DNA of 64,000 nucleotides from Pseudoalteromonas ulvae UL12. GTDB lineage: Bacteria; Pseudomonadota; Gammaproteobacteria; Enterobacterales; Alteromonadaceae. Below the pieces are notes generated by a model. The model searched no databases and had not been told where the DNA came from. It saw nothing but the letters and a program-made list of their open reading frames with translations. Shown piece after piece: positions 43,522 to 51,976 of the stretch. The stretch lies in NCBI RefSeq assembly GCF_014925405.1, contig NZ_AQHJ01000030.1, positions 238,092-302,091 on the forward strand, in the 5' to 3' direction. Numbering within the stretch: the first letter of the stretch is position 1; every line of letters begins with the position of its first letter. Made by a program: the position numbers and the translations under genes.

Positions 43522-44874
43522 ATGGTAGAGTACCCAATTGATCAATTACCAAATTTAATTGATGCGCTTTTACAATGCGAAAATCAAGTGCAAAAGCGAG
43601 AGTTGTTAGCCGATGCCCAAGAGACGTTGTCAATTGAGCACTTGTCTTTGTTATTTGAAGCAATCCCAAAAGATCAAAGGATGGAGATTTGGGCATTATT
43701 AGATGACGATACTCAGCATGAAATATTTGTTAATTTAGGTGATGATAGTTGTCGTTGGTTATTGCATACCTTAGATGATGCTGATTGTTTTAAGTTACTA
43801 GATGAAGTAAACGTTGCACAGCTACTTGAACTTGAAGAAGTCATCCCAGAAAGGTTCATCGAATATGCTAAAAAGCAACTTGATGAAGCACAAATAAAGC
43901 AATATGACCTTGCGCAAAAATACACAGCTGAAGAGCTGGGCCATTGGTTAGACTTTGATTTTGTTAAAGTATCTGAAAAGCTCATTATGCCCAGTGTCAG
44001 AAAGCAAATATTGAAAGGCATCCCTCCTTTTACGGATGTTTTTTATACGATAACAAGGCAAGGGCAGTTGTCTGGTGAAGTGGCGATTAATGATATTTTG
44101 CAAGCTGAAGAAGGGCAAAAGCTCTATGCGATGATAGATCAAGACATCACAGCGCTTAACGCCAGTGATGATCTGTATGAAGCTGCAGAGGCTGTTATTT
44201 TATCCGGTCGAGCAGCGATGCCTGTTGTGGATGCCGATCAAAAGTTGATTGGTCGTTTGAGTTTAGCGTCAGCCTATCAATTGCGACAAGAAACAATTGA
44301 TTCAGCTGCGGCCAAAGCGGGTGGTTTACGCGAAGACGAAGATCTGTTTGCCAGTGTTAGAAAAAGTGCGAAAAACCGTGGAATTTGGCTGGGGATCAAC
44401 TTAGCCACTGCTTTTTTAGCGTCGTGGTTTATCGGTTTGTTTGGTGCAACCATTGAACAGGTGGTGGCTTTGGCTGTGTTAATGCCAATTGTTGCTTCGA
44501 TGGGCGGCATTGCGGGTAGTCAAACACTAACAGTTATTGTGCGTGGTTTAGCACTTGGACAGGTTACAGATTCGAACCGAAGTGCTCTGCTGAAAAAAGA
44601 GTTACGTGTTGGGGCGGTCAATGGATTCGTCTGGGCGCTGGTGATAGGTCTACTCACTTTTGCGTGGTTTAACGACATGATGCTAAGCATCACGATCACA
44701 GTGGCAATTTTATTGAACCTTATTGCAGCCTCGCTCTCTGGAGTGGTGATCCCGTCAATTTTAGACAAAATGAAAATCGATCCTGCTTTATCAGGCTCAG
44801 TAATTTTAACAACCGTGACCGATATTGTTGGCTTTGTAACGTTTCTTGGTTTAGGTAGCTTGTTGCTACTTTAG
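43522..44874 (+). CDS. mgtE: Magnesium transporter MgtE
   Basis: 450 residues. An N-terminal MgtE_N superhelical domain (about 5-130) is followed by a CBS pair (about 135-260), then five membrane helices (about 285-450) with the family motif MPIVASMGGIAGSQTLTVIVRGLALGQV. MgtE is a Mg2+-gated channel; the N and CBS domains sense cytosolic Mg2+. It is followed by a CNNM/DUF21 protein, also linked with Mg2+ transport. A 60-bp palindrome lies 37 bases upstream; AAGGGG precedes the ATG. Confidence 0.95.
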   Translation: MVEYPIDQLPNLIDALLQCENQVQKRELLADAQETLSIEHLSLLFEAIPKDQRMEIWALLDDDTQHEIFVNLGDDSCRWLLHTLDDADCFKLLDEVNVAQLLELEEVIPERFIEYAKKQLDEAQIKQYDLAQKYTAEELGHWLDFDFVKVSEKLIMPSVRKQILKGIPPFTDVFYTITRQGQLSGEVAINDILQAEEGQKLYAMIDQDITALNASDDLYEAAEAVILSGRAAMPVVDADQKLIGRLSLASAYQLRQETIDSAAAKAGGLREDEDLFASVRKSAKNRGIWLGINLATAFLASWFIGLFGATIEQVVALAVLMPIVASMGGIAGSQTLTVIVRGLALGQVTDSNRSALLKKELRVGAVNGFVWALVIGLLTFAWFNDMMLSITITVAILLNLIAASLSGVVIPSILDKMKIDPALSGSVILTTVTDIVGFVTFLGLGSLLLL

Positions 44875-44897
44875 AATTATTTTTAATAGGATAAAAA

Positions 44898-45965
44898 ATG
44901 ACATTTGAAGTCATGATTTGGTGTGCCATCGCTGTATGTATTTCACAGTCGGCAATTTTTTCTGGGCTAAACCTTGCGTTCTTTTCATTGAGCCGTTTAC
45001 AGCTTGAAATGGAAAGTAGTAAAGGCAATGAAGCGGCTAGAAAAGTAATGGCGCTTCGTGATGATTCTAACTTTTTATTAGCGACCATATTATGGGGTAA
45101 TGTAGGTATCAATGTGTTACTGACATTACTTTCTGATTCCGTTTTGATGGGGGTGAGTTCGTTTTTATTCTCAACCATTGCGATTACGATTATTGGTGAA
45201 ATCACACCGCAGGCTTATTTTTCGCGTAATGCACTAAAAATGGCTAGCATGCTTTCACCTTTAATTCGCTTTTATCAATTACTTTTTTATGTTGTCGCGA
45301 AACCGACCGCCTTGGTGCTAGATGCTTGGCTAGGAAAAGAAGGCATTACTTATTTTGCTGAGAGTGAGTTGCGAGGAATTATTCGTAAACATATTGAAGC
45401 GGAAGAGGCTGATGTTCACCATGTTGAAGGTATTGGTGCACTAAACTTTTTTGCTTTAGATGAAATTACGGTGACTAAGGAAGGGGAGATAATCGATCCA
45501 GACTCGATTGTTTCTTTACCAACTAAGTTGGATTTACCTATTTTTCCAGAGCTAACTCTGGCTGCGGATAATGAGTTTTTAAGAACGCTCCACAAATCAG
45601 GTTATAGCTGGGTGATTATTACTAATGAAGACGATTGGCCTTTATTAGTCGTTGATGCGGATGGTTTTTTACGTGCTGCTTTGTTTGAGCCTGATACTTT
45701 TGACCCTTACCATTATTGTCATCGCCCAATCGTTGTCACTGATGAAGGATTAAGGCTGAGTGAAGTTATTTTGAAAATACGTGCGAGCCACTCGTCTGAT
45801 AAATCATTTGATGGTGCGATAGATCATGATGTTGTGTTAGTGTGGGCAGAACAAAAGCGTATCATCACTGGGGCTGATATCTTCGGTCGATTACTCAAAG
45901 GAATGGTCGCACCTAAATTAACGTCTCATGCAACTTCGCCAAATGAAGGAGCGAATAATCAATAA
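44898..45965 (+). CDS. CNNM/DUF21 family membrane protein
   Basis: 355 residues. The DUF21 (CNNM) transmembrane region (about 1-165) is clear: SAIFSGLNLAFFSLSRLQLEMES, ATILWGNVGINVLLTLLSDSVL and ITIIGEITPQAY. The C-terminal half is a degenerate CBS-like region, and no CorC/HlyC transporter-associated domain is clear. CNNM proteins are linked to Mg2+ or Co2+ efflux. It starts 23 bases after mgtE, with AGGA before the ATG, so a shared transcript is likely. A DMT-family transporter follows 10 bases after it. Confidence 0.9.
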   Translation: MTFEVMIWCAIAVCISQSAIFSGLNLAFFSLSRLQLEMESSKGNEAARKVMALRDDSNFLLATILWGNVGINVLLTLLSDSVLMGVSSFLFSTIAITIIGEITPQAYFSRNALKMASMLSPLIRFYQLLFYVVAKPTALVLDAWLGKEGITYFAESELRGIIRKHIEAEEADVHHVEGIGALNFFALDEITVTKEGEIIDPDSIVSLPTKLDLPIFPELTLAADNEFLRTLHKSGYSWVIITNEDDWPLLVVDADGFLRAALFEPDTFDPYHYCHRPIVVTDEGLRLSEVILKIRASHSSDKSFDGAIDHDVVLVWAEQKRIITGADIFGRLLKGMVAPKLTSHATSPNEGANNQ

Positions 45966-45975
45966 GGCATTTTAG

Positions 45976-46854
45976 ATGGCATGGATAGCGTTTACTGTTT
46001 TGGCGGCTTTTATGCAAGCATTTCGCAATGCATTGCAAAGTAAGCTCAGTGAGAGCGTCAGTGTTGCGGGTGTAACACTGGCGCGTTTTATTATTGCTAG
46101 CCCAATCGCGGGTTTGTATCTCTGGATTTTGTATCAGATTAACCCAGTTGATAGTGTGTCATTGTCAACAGGATTTATTGGTTTTGTGAGCGCCGCTGCC
46201 TTAATGCAAATTATCGCGACGGCATTAATGGTGAAGTTATTTCAGCTGCAAAACTATGCAGTAGGCGCTGGACTCGCTAAGAGTGAGGCGGTGATGGCTG
46301 CGTTACTTGGCAGTTGGTTTTTTGGTAGCAGCTTGACGGCTCTAGGTTGGGTTGGCGTGCTACTTGGCACAATTGCGGTGTTTATCCTCAGCGGTGTGAA
46401 AAGTGTCCGGCAATTGAATTTACCTACAGTGTTTTTAGGTTTGGCATGTGGGACTGCTTTTGCGCTAACATCTTTGTGGGTGAGAGAGGCCAGTATTGCG
46501 CTGCAATTACCTTTTCCTCATAGTGCTGCTTGGGTGCTGTGGTTGGTCATCACATTACAAACATTGATTTTATCAGGCTATGTCATTCTCACTCAACCTA
46601 GTACTTTTCGCCATTTACTCAAGTATAAAAAAATCACCGCCGCGGTGAGTGTGACTAGCTGTATAGGCTCAATCGGCTGGTTTAGTGCGATGAGTTTGCA
46701 ACATGTTGCTTATGTTAAAACAGTCGGACAAATTGAAGTGTTTTTTATGTTGCTTGTGTCGTTGATTTTTTTAAAGCAAAAACCTAAATCGCAAGATGCG
46801 ATAGGACTAATATTAATCGCGCTCGCCGCGATACTTGTTATGCTGCCACATTAA
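45976..46854 (+). CDS. Drug/metabolite transporter (EamA-like) family protein
   Basis: 292 residues with ten predicted membrane helices in two EamA-like halves; the motif ALMVKLFQLQNYAVGAGLAKSEAVMAALLGS and its counterpart near the end (YVKTVGQIEVFFMLLVSLIFLKQKPKSQDAIG) mark the repeat. Such proteins export amino acids, nucleotides or other small metabolites. It is the last gene of the mgtE operon, 10 bases after the DUF21 gene, and ends before a bidirectional terminator. Substrate unknown. Confidence 0.87.
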   Translation: MAWIAFTVLAAFMQAFRNALQSKLSESVSVAGVTLARFIIASPIAGLYLWILYQINPVDSVSLSTGFIGFVSAAALMQIIATALMVKLFQLQNYAVGAGLAKSEAVMAALLGSWFFGSSLTALGWVGVLLGTIAVFILSGVKSVRQLNLPTVFLGLACGTAFALTSLWVREASIALQLPFPHSAAWVLWLVITLQTLILSGYVILTQPSTFRHLLKYKKITAAVSVTSCIGSIGWFSAMSLQHVAYVKTVGQIEVFFMLLVSLIFLKQKPKSQDAIGLILIALAAILVMLPH

Positions 46855-46882
46855 TTAGGCCTGTTGTTTTGCCTTGTAATTA

Positions 46883-46909
46883 AAAAAGGAGGTCGATGAC
46901 CTCCTTTTT
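46883..46909. terminator. Bidirectional terminator between the transporter and the amidohydrolase
   Basis: AAAAAGGAGGTC pairs perfectly with GACCTCCTTTTT around GAT; T-rich on both strands, between two convergent genes. Confidence 0.92.
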
Positions 46910-46929
46910 GTTAGCTGCACATTAATACA

Positions 46930-49900
46930 TTAATGTTTCCAATGATATGTGTGCGCTTTTTCTTCCATGTAGGCTTCTGTCGCTGAGTGCATTGGCGCGA
47001 TATTACCGTTTTCGAAGAAGAAAGGTTGACGTTTACGGTCGTAGTTTCCGACTTCATTCATCGTCGCGGCATCGTAAACTCGGCCATTAAGCACGGTGTA
47101 CGCGACAGTTTCAGATTGGCGAATGTCATTGAGTACATCCCCATCGATGATCACTAAATCAGCGAGTTTCCCTTTTTCAATCGTGCCGATGTCATGATCC
47201 ATGGCTAAGTATTTTGCTCCATCAATGGTGCCACTTCGTAGTGCTTCCCATGGAGTGAAGCCACCTTGTGCCATTGACCACAGTTCCCAATGTGCGCCTA
47301 ATCCTTCACGTTGACCGTGCGCGCCAATGTGAACAGTAACGCCTTTATCGCGTAATTGTTTTGCTGATTTTGCAGCATTGACGTGGTTGTAATGATGTTC
47401 AGGTGCTTTTTCACGGCGGATTGAACGAGGGTTGAGGATGTACTCAGGTACGAACGATTTTAAACGCTCATTTTTCCACACCTCAGTGGTATTGTAGAAG
47501 TAATCTTCCCCTTTGATCCCACCATAGGCGACGTTGAAGGTCGGTGTGAAACCAGCCTTTGTTTGGCTCCACATTTGCACAACATCAGAGTAAATATGTG
47601 GGATAGGCAACGCGTGCTCTAGACCTGTGTGACCATCAATAATCATGTTCATGTTCTGTTGGAATTTAGAGCCTCCTTCAGGTACTACCATGATTTCCAT
47701 TTGTTTGGCCGCTTCTAAGACTTGTTGGCGAGTATCGCGACGAGGGTGGTTGTAACTCTTAACTGAGATAGCACCCGCATCTTTGAGGCGTTTCACATGA
47801 AATTGCGCATCTTCTAGATTACTAATTGGGGTTTTATAACCAGGTGCATGACCTGCATATAAAATACGACCGACTGAGTAAATTCGTGGTGCGACTGTTA
47901 AGCCCGCGCGTTGCAACTCAGCCATAGAGAATACTTCGTTTGAATCATTTGAAGGATCGTGAATAGTCGTCACACCAAAACTAACATTAGAGAACTGATT
48001 CCAGTTTTGTTCAGGTTGTAAATTACGACTCCCATAGCTGCCATGTGCGTGGGCATCAACTAGCCCTGGAATGATTGTTTTGCCAGACATATCCATCACT
48101 TTGGCCTTTTTAGGGATAGTGACATCGCTGCGTGTTCCAACGGCAATAATGCGGTTATCCTCAATTAAAACCACCCCATCTTCGATGATTTCTTGCTCTT
48201 TATCGGCGTTGCGCATGGTTACGACTTTACCACCGACTAGGGCCAGTAAACCTTCTGGTTTATCGGCTTTTTTCTCAAAGCTTAAATCAATGCCTTGGGC
48301 AGTCAGTTCGCTGACATCATCTGCCGCACCTTTTAAGAAAGCGAATGTATCAGTGAGTTTGCGTTGATATAAAGTAGGGCCAAATGCCCACGTTAACGCG
48401 CTACTGTCTGCTTGCCAATTTAAGAAATCGCCAGAATATTTAGAGACCTGTTTAACAGGCAGTGACTTGGCGCCTTTATTAATAGACAGTGTTTTACCTG
48501 TGCTGGTGAAAGGCGCTACAAAGGTGTTGAAGTTTTCAATGAACGCAACATACTGACCATTAGGCGAGACGCGAAAATCAAAGATATAGTCGCCTTTGAA
48601 ATGAGAACGTTCTTGCTGACCATTGAGATCAACAGACTTTAATTCGCGGCTTGTTTCATCAGCCGATACATTGAAGTAGATGCGATCTTTGTCAGCACCA
48701 AAGTGAGGGTTATCGCCTTTTTTGATAATGCGAGTGTGTTCTTTACCTTTGCGGTCAGTGAGGTAAATCCCAGGTTCCATCGACCAATCACCGCTTAACA
48801 AAAAGCCACCGGTAATTTTTCGATATAGGATTTGATTACCATCAGGGGAGAAGCTTGGGGTAATAAAGTGCCCTGGCTCTTGCGTAATTACACGACTTTT
48901 GCCGCCTTTGGCTGATACTACACGCACAGCTCCAAGATTTTGGTCGTCCCAACTTGTATAGACAATGTGTTTACCATCACGGGAGAAACTAGGGTAGAAC
49001 TCAAAATGGTCATTTTGCTTCGTAAGGCGCTTCACTTTACCTGATTGAATGTCTTTGGTGTAAAGGTAACCTAAAGCTTGAAATAAAGCGGTTTTTCCAT
49101 CTGGAGAGATTTGCGACCAACGAGCTAATTTTACTTTAAATGTATCAGGGGCGACATCTACCGCAAATTTAAGCGCTGGGGTAATGTGTTTTTCGGCCAC
49201 AACTTGTGTCGGAATCACAGCCGCTTTTTTAGTGGCGATATCAACTTTATGAAACACTCCTGCAGACCAAAACACTAAGGCTTTGCCGTCTGGCGTGTAT
49301 GCAAAGGCTGGGGTGTTCCCTTGTGCCCCATTGGCTTCTTGTAAGTCGCGATCAAGGCCTGCGACAATTTCAGTTTCAATGCCTGATTTTAGGTCTTTAA
49401 TGTAGAGTGCACTTTGCATCTCTTGACCATTTTCAACGCGTTTTACAAACGCAATCGATTTTCCGTCTGGGCTAGGTGTGGGGCGGATTGCTCCACCTGA
49501 GCCGCGAATAACCGTTTCTTCTTCTGCGGTTGCTAAATCCCACGAGCGAATTTCAAAAACGGAACCTAAGGCATTTTTGTTATATTGCCAAGTGACACCT
49601 GATGTCGCATCTACAGAGTAATAGATTTTTTTACCATCCGTAGAAAATGCGGGTTCAGCCACATTTTTTTGTGATTTTTTGCCGTGTAAGCGTTCACGGA
49701 CTAAAACACCTTTACCACCTGAAACGTGATACATACGAATTGAGCCACCCGGAATCGTTCGGCCGGTTACTTGGCCTTGCTTGACGGCAATGTATTGTCC
49801 ATCGGGTGACCATGCTGGATTGTGTAACAGATTATGGGATTCATCCGAAACTTTGCGCATGTTCTCGCCATTTACATCCATCACCCACAAGTTTTCAGCT

Positions 49901-50259
49901 CCCTCTCGGTCTGAAATAAAGGCTATTTTGCTGCCATCTGGTGAGAATTTAGGTTGGAAGTTCCAAGCGCGATCATGGGTAATCGCTGTCGCTTTACCAC
50001 CTGACATCGGCATAGTGTAAATATCACCTAACATATCAAACATGATGGTTTTTCCATCAGGGCTGACATCTACGTTGCTCCATGTTGTTTCTGTGGTATC
50101 GATGGTGATGGTTTGCTGCTCGCCTGGTGGGTTAAGTACATCCCATTTTTCAGATGCGGTATCTTTTGCTTTTGCGTCTTCAGATGCAAAGCTCATCGGG
50201 GCTGCACTTGAAAGTGCTAAACCTACAGCGAGCGCGAGGTGAGTTTTGATAATTTTCAT
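46930..50259 (-). CDS. PD40 beta-propeller/amidohydrolase fusion protein, exported
   Basis: 1109 residues. A signal peptide (cleavage near MSFAS) is followed by a long TolB/PD40 beta-propeller with repeats (WNFQPKFSPDGSKIAFISDRE, HNPAWSPDGQYIAV, PSFSRDGKHIVYTSWD). The C-terminal about 430 residues are an amidohydrolase: GKTIIPGLVDAHAHGSYGS with metal-binding HAH, HDPSND, and IEKGKLADLVIIDGDV. This architecture is widespread in marine Bacteroidetes and gammaproteobacteria; members are thought to hydrolyse peptides or cyclic amides in the periplasm. It stands alone after a terminator. Catalytic residues for a specific substrate cannot be assigned. Confidence 0.93.
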   Translation of the reverse strand: MKIIKTHLALAVGLALSSAAPMSFASEDAKAKDTASEKWDVLNPPGEQQTITIDTTETTWSNVDVSPDGKTIMFDMLGDIYTMPMSGGKATAITHDRAWNFQPKFSPDGSKIAFISDREGAENLWVMDVNGENMRKVSDESHNLLHNPAWSPDGQYIAVKQGQVTGRTIPGGSIRMYHVSGGKGVLVRERLHGKKSQKNVAEPAFSTDGKKIYYSVDATSGVTWQYNKNALGSVFEIRSWDLATAEEETVIRGSGGAIRPTPSPDGKSIAFVKRVENGQEMQSALYIKDLKSGIETEIVAGLDRDLQEANGAQGNTPAFAYTPDGKALVFWSAGVFHKVDIATKKAAVIPTQVVAEKHITPALKFAVDVAPDTFKVKLARWSQISPDGKTALFQALGYLYTKDIQSGKVKRLTKQNDHFEFYPSFSRDGKHIVYTSWDDQNLGAVRVVSAKGGKSRVITQEPGHFITPSFSPDGNQILYRKITGGFLLSGDWSMEPGIYLTDRKGKEHTRIIKKGDNPHFGADKDRIYFNVSADETSRELKSVDLNGQQERSHFKGDYIFDFRVSPNGQYVAFIENFNTFVAPFTSTGKTLSINKGAKSLPVKQVSKYSGDFLNWQADSSALTWAFGPTLYQRKLTDTFAFLKGAADDVSELTAQGIDLSFEKKADKPEGLLALVGGKVVTMRNADKEQEIIEDGVVLIEDNRIIAVGTRSDVTIPKKAKVMDMSGKTIIPGLVDAHAHGSYGSRNLQPEQNWNQFSNVSFGVTTIHDPSNDSNEVFSMAELQRAGLTVAPRIYSVGRILYAGHAPGYKTPISNLEDAQFHVKRLKDAGAISVKSYNHPRRDTRQQVLEAAKQMEIMVVPEGGSKFQQNMNMIIDGHTGLEHALPIPHIYSDVVQMWSQTKAGFTPTFNVAYGGIKGEDYFYNTTEVWKNERLKSFVPEYILNPRSIRREKAPEHHYNHVNAAKSAKQLRDKGVTVHIGAHGQREGLGAHWELWSMAQGGFTPWEALRSGTIDGAKYLAMDHDIGTIEKGKLADLVIIDGDVLNDIRQSETVAYTVLNGRVYDAATMNEVGNYDRKRQPFFFENGNIAPMHSATEAYMEEKAHTYHWKH

Positions 50260-50385
50260 GCTAAGTTGCCATTGTTTTTATGTTGTGGCTTAGCATGGCT
50301 AAAAATGCTCCCTAAGTCGAATAAGCGCGACAAACAGCCGGTTATTTACGATAAACGACTGTTTATTCCATGCTGAAGGAGTGTG

Positions 50386-51417
50386 CTACTCAACAAAAAA
50401 TGAACTGTGCTGACCTTGCATGTCGGCCCGAATAAACTGCTGATTTTGCCACATGAGTAATTCGCCTTTAATCCCATTTTTAATTGAGCTATCAATTGCC
50501 AGTACTTTATTGTTATAGCGGGTTTCAAGCTGCTCAAAGGAAGTGTGTCCAACTACAATTCGTTGTGCATCGAGTGCTTTGAGGATGCTTTGTATATCAG
50601 TTTGCTGTAATTGCGCATCACGAAAGTACCCGCGATACCAAATTGGGCCCGTTGTGGCATGAAGCGCAATGTGAGTGGGGTTATTAAGCATCTCTTTTTT
50701 AGTTAAACCGATACTGTTGCGAAAGTGCTGGTTGGCTTGCTCAAGGCTTAAATTTAAATCGATAAAGTCCTGATGAATACCGCCATGCAAAAATACTAAC
50801 TGATTAAGTTTGATAATAGTGGCTTTACTTCGTAGCCATTGACCCAGTACGGTATTGGCTGAAAATAAGCTTTTGAGATCTTTTTGCATTACGTTCAGTG
50901 TTGAGACATATTTAGGGTGCAAGTAACGCTCATCGCCTCTTAGTACCATATATTCATGGTTACCTAATAAATAATGAACCTTCCCTCCGGCTTTTTCGGC
51001 TTGTTGTTCTAGTTTATAGATTAACCAGAGTGCTTCAGTCACAGTGTCGCCTCTGTCAAAAATATCCCCAGTAATGATTAAATGGCCTTGTCCAAACTGC
51101 CAATTATGGTGTGCATCTATCACTTTATTGTTCTTAAGTAGCGTTATAAAAATAGATACTTGGCCGTGAATATCGCTAATTGCGGCCCATTTCTCGACAT
51201 TGTTATAGGTATCTTTTTTTGCAATACTAAAGTGCTCAGGGATTGAATACGGCCCTTGATAGGGAGTGATCGTCAGGTGATTTTGTTTGATATCAAATTG
51301 CAGTAAGTCATTTTGCTGGTAAATCAGGTAAGGGCCATCGTTAAAGCGCTCCTTCGCATGAAGGTCGAGGGCGAATACTGCGATCAAAAACAAGCAGCTA
51401 AAATATATTTTGGGCAT
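50386..51417 (-). CDS. Calcineurin-like metallophosphoesterase, exported
   Basis: 343 residues with a signal peptide (cleavage near LDLHA-KE). The five metallophosphoesterase blocks are visible: AAISDIHGQ, TGDIFDRGDTVTEALW, LLGNHEYM, VFLHGGIHQD and VVGHTSFE. The dinuclear metal centre (Asp, His, Asp, Asn, His) is intact. The motifs resemble PrpA/Shewanella Ser/Thr phosphatases (serine/threonine-specific PP family) located in the periplasm. Substrate may be a phosphoprotein or phosphomonoester. The gene is monocistronic. Confidence 0.93.
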   Translation of the reverse strand: MPKIYFSCLFLIAVFALDLHAKERFNDGPYLIYQQNDLLQFDIKQNHLTITPYQGPYSIPEHFSIAKKDTYNNVEKWAAISDIHGQVSIFITLLKNNKVIDAHHNWQFGQGHLIITGDIFDRGDTVTEALWLIYKLEQQAEKAGGKVHYLLGNHEYMVLRGDERYLHPKYVSTLNVMQKDLKSLFSANTVLGQWLRSKATIIKLNQLVFLHGGIHQDFIDLNLSLEQANQHFRNSIGLTKKEMLNNPTHIALHATTGPIWYRGYFRDAQLQQTDIQSILKALDAQRIVVGHTSFEQLETRYNNKVLAIDSSIKNGIKGELLMWQNQQFIRADMQGQHSSFFVE

Positions 51418-51499
51418 ACAAACAATCCATGAGGTAATCGAAGGCTGATATCATCAGAATGCGAGGTAGAACTCAAATCTTCTTATCTCTTTTTAGTCT

Positions 51500-51936
51500 C
51501 TATTTTGTCAATAGTTGAGATTTTGGCCGCCAAGAAGGAGTGATTGATGCCATCGACTGTGTTAACCACCGCATGGCACCAGCTTCATTAGTAATAGCTT
51601 GTTTTTTTTAAAGCCTTGATTGGAAATGGTCATTTTATCGAGTTGGTATTTAGTTAAGCTGTAATGACTGGGTGGAAACACTTGTGCGACATATTGGAGG
51701 TTTTGTTCGATCAATTGATTTACTAATTGTTGAATGATGGGCTCAATTGCAGGGATCCCTACAGTAAAATATTTTAGGTAGACTAAGTGTGCGAAGGGTT
51801 GACCATTAAATGTGTCGGCTAGTTTTTTGAACTCGACGCAAAACTGAAGAGCTGTTTTTTCATCCTAACTGCCAATGACCTGTGCATAAATGCAGTGGGA
51901 ATCTTTTTCTAATCGATACAAACGAATCTGTACCAT
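51500..51936 (-). pseudogene. Broken gene for a small protein of about 145 residues (in-frame stop and frameshift)
   Basis: From the ATG at 51936 the frame reads MVQIRLYRLEKDSHCIYAQV and meets a TAG at 51865-51867 (codon 24), then continues for about 100 codons (DEKTALQFCVEFKKLADTFN, IQQLVNQLIEQNLQYVAQVF). A run of eight A on the coding strand (51602-51609) then shifts the frame; one more base would restore QAITNEAGAMRWLTQ and a stop at 51500. The TAG could come from TGG (Trp) by one change. So one nonsense and one frameshift mutation disable a formerly coding gene. It lies 40 bases after the hybrid kinase stop, on the same strand. The alternating beta/alpha pattern slightly recalls STAS-like proteins, but no family is recognised. 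Confidence 0.75.
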
Positions 51937-51976
51937 GATACGCGTTAACCCTAACCGACGTGAATTGTGATTGTCA

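Noticed and set aside
44720..45205. 161-codon frame opposite mgtE and the DUF21 gene
   Set aside because: It overlaps two well-supported genes on the other strand, with no recognisable domain.
51865..51867. Reading the internal TAG as recoded (pyrrolysine or suppressor)
   Set aside because: A second lesion (frameshift) further on and the absence of any recoding context make a pseudogene more likely.
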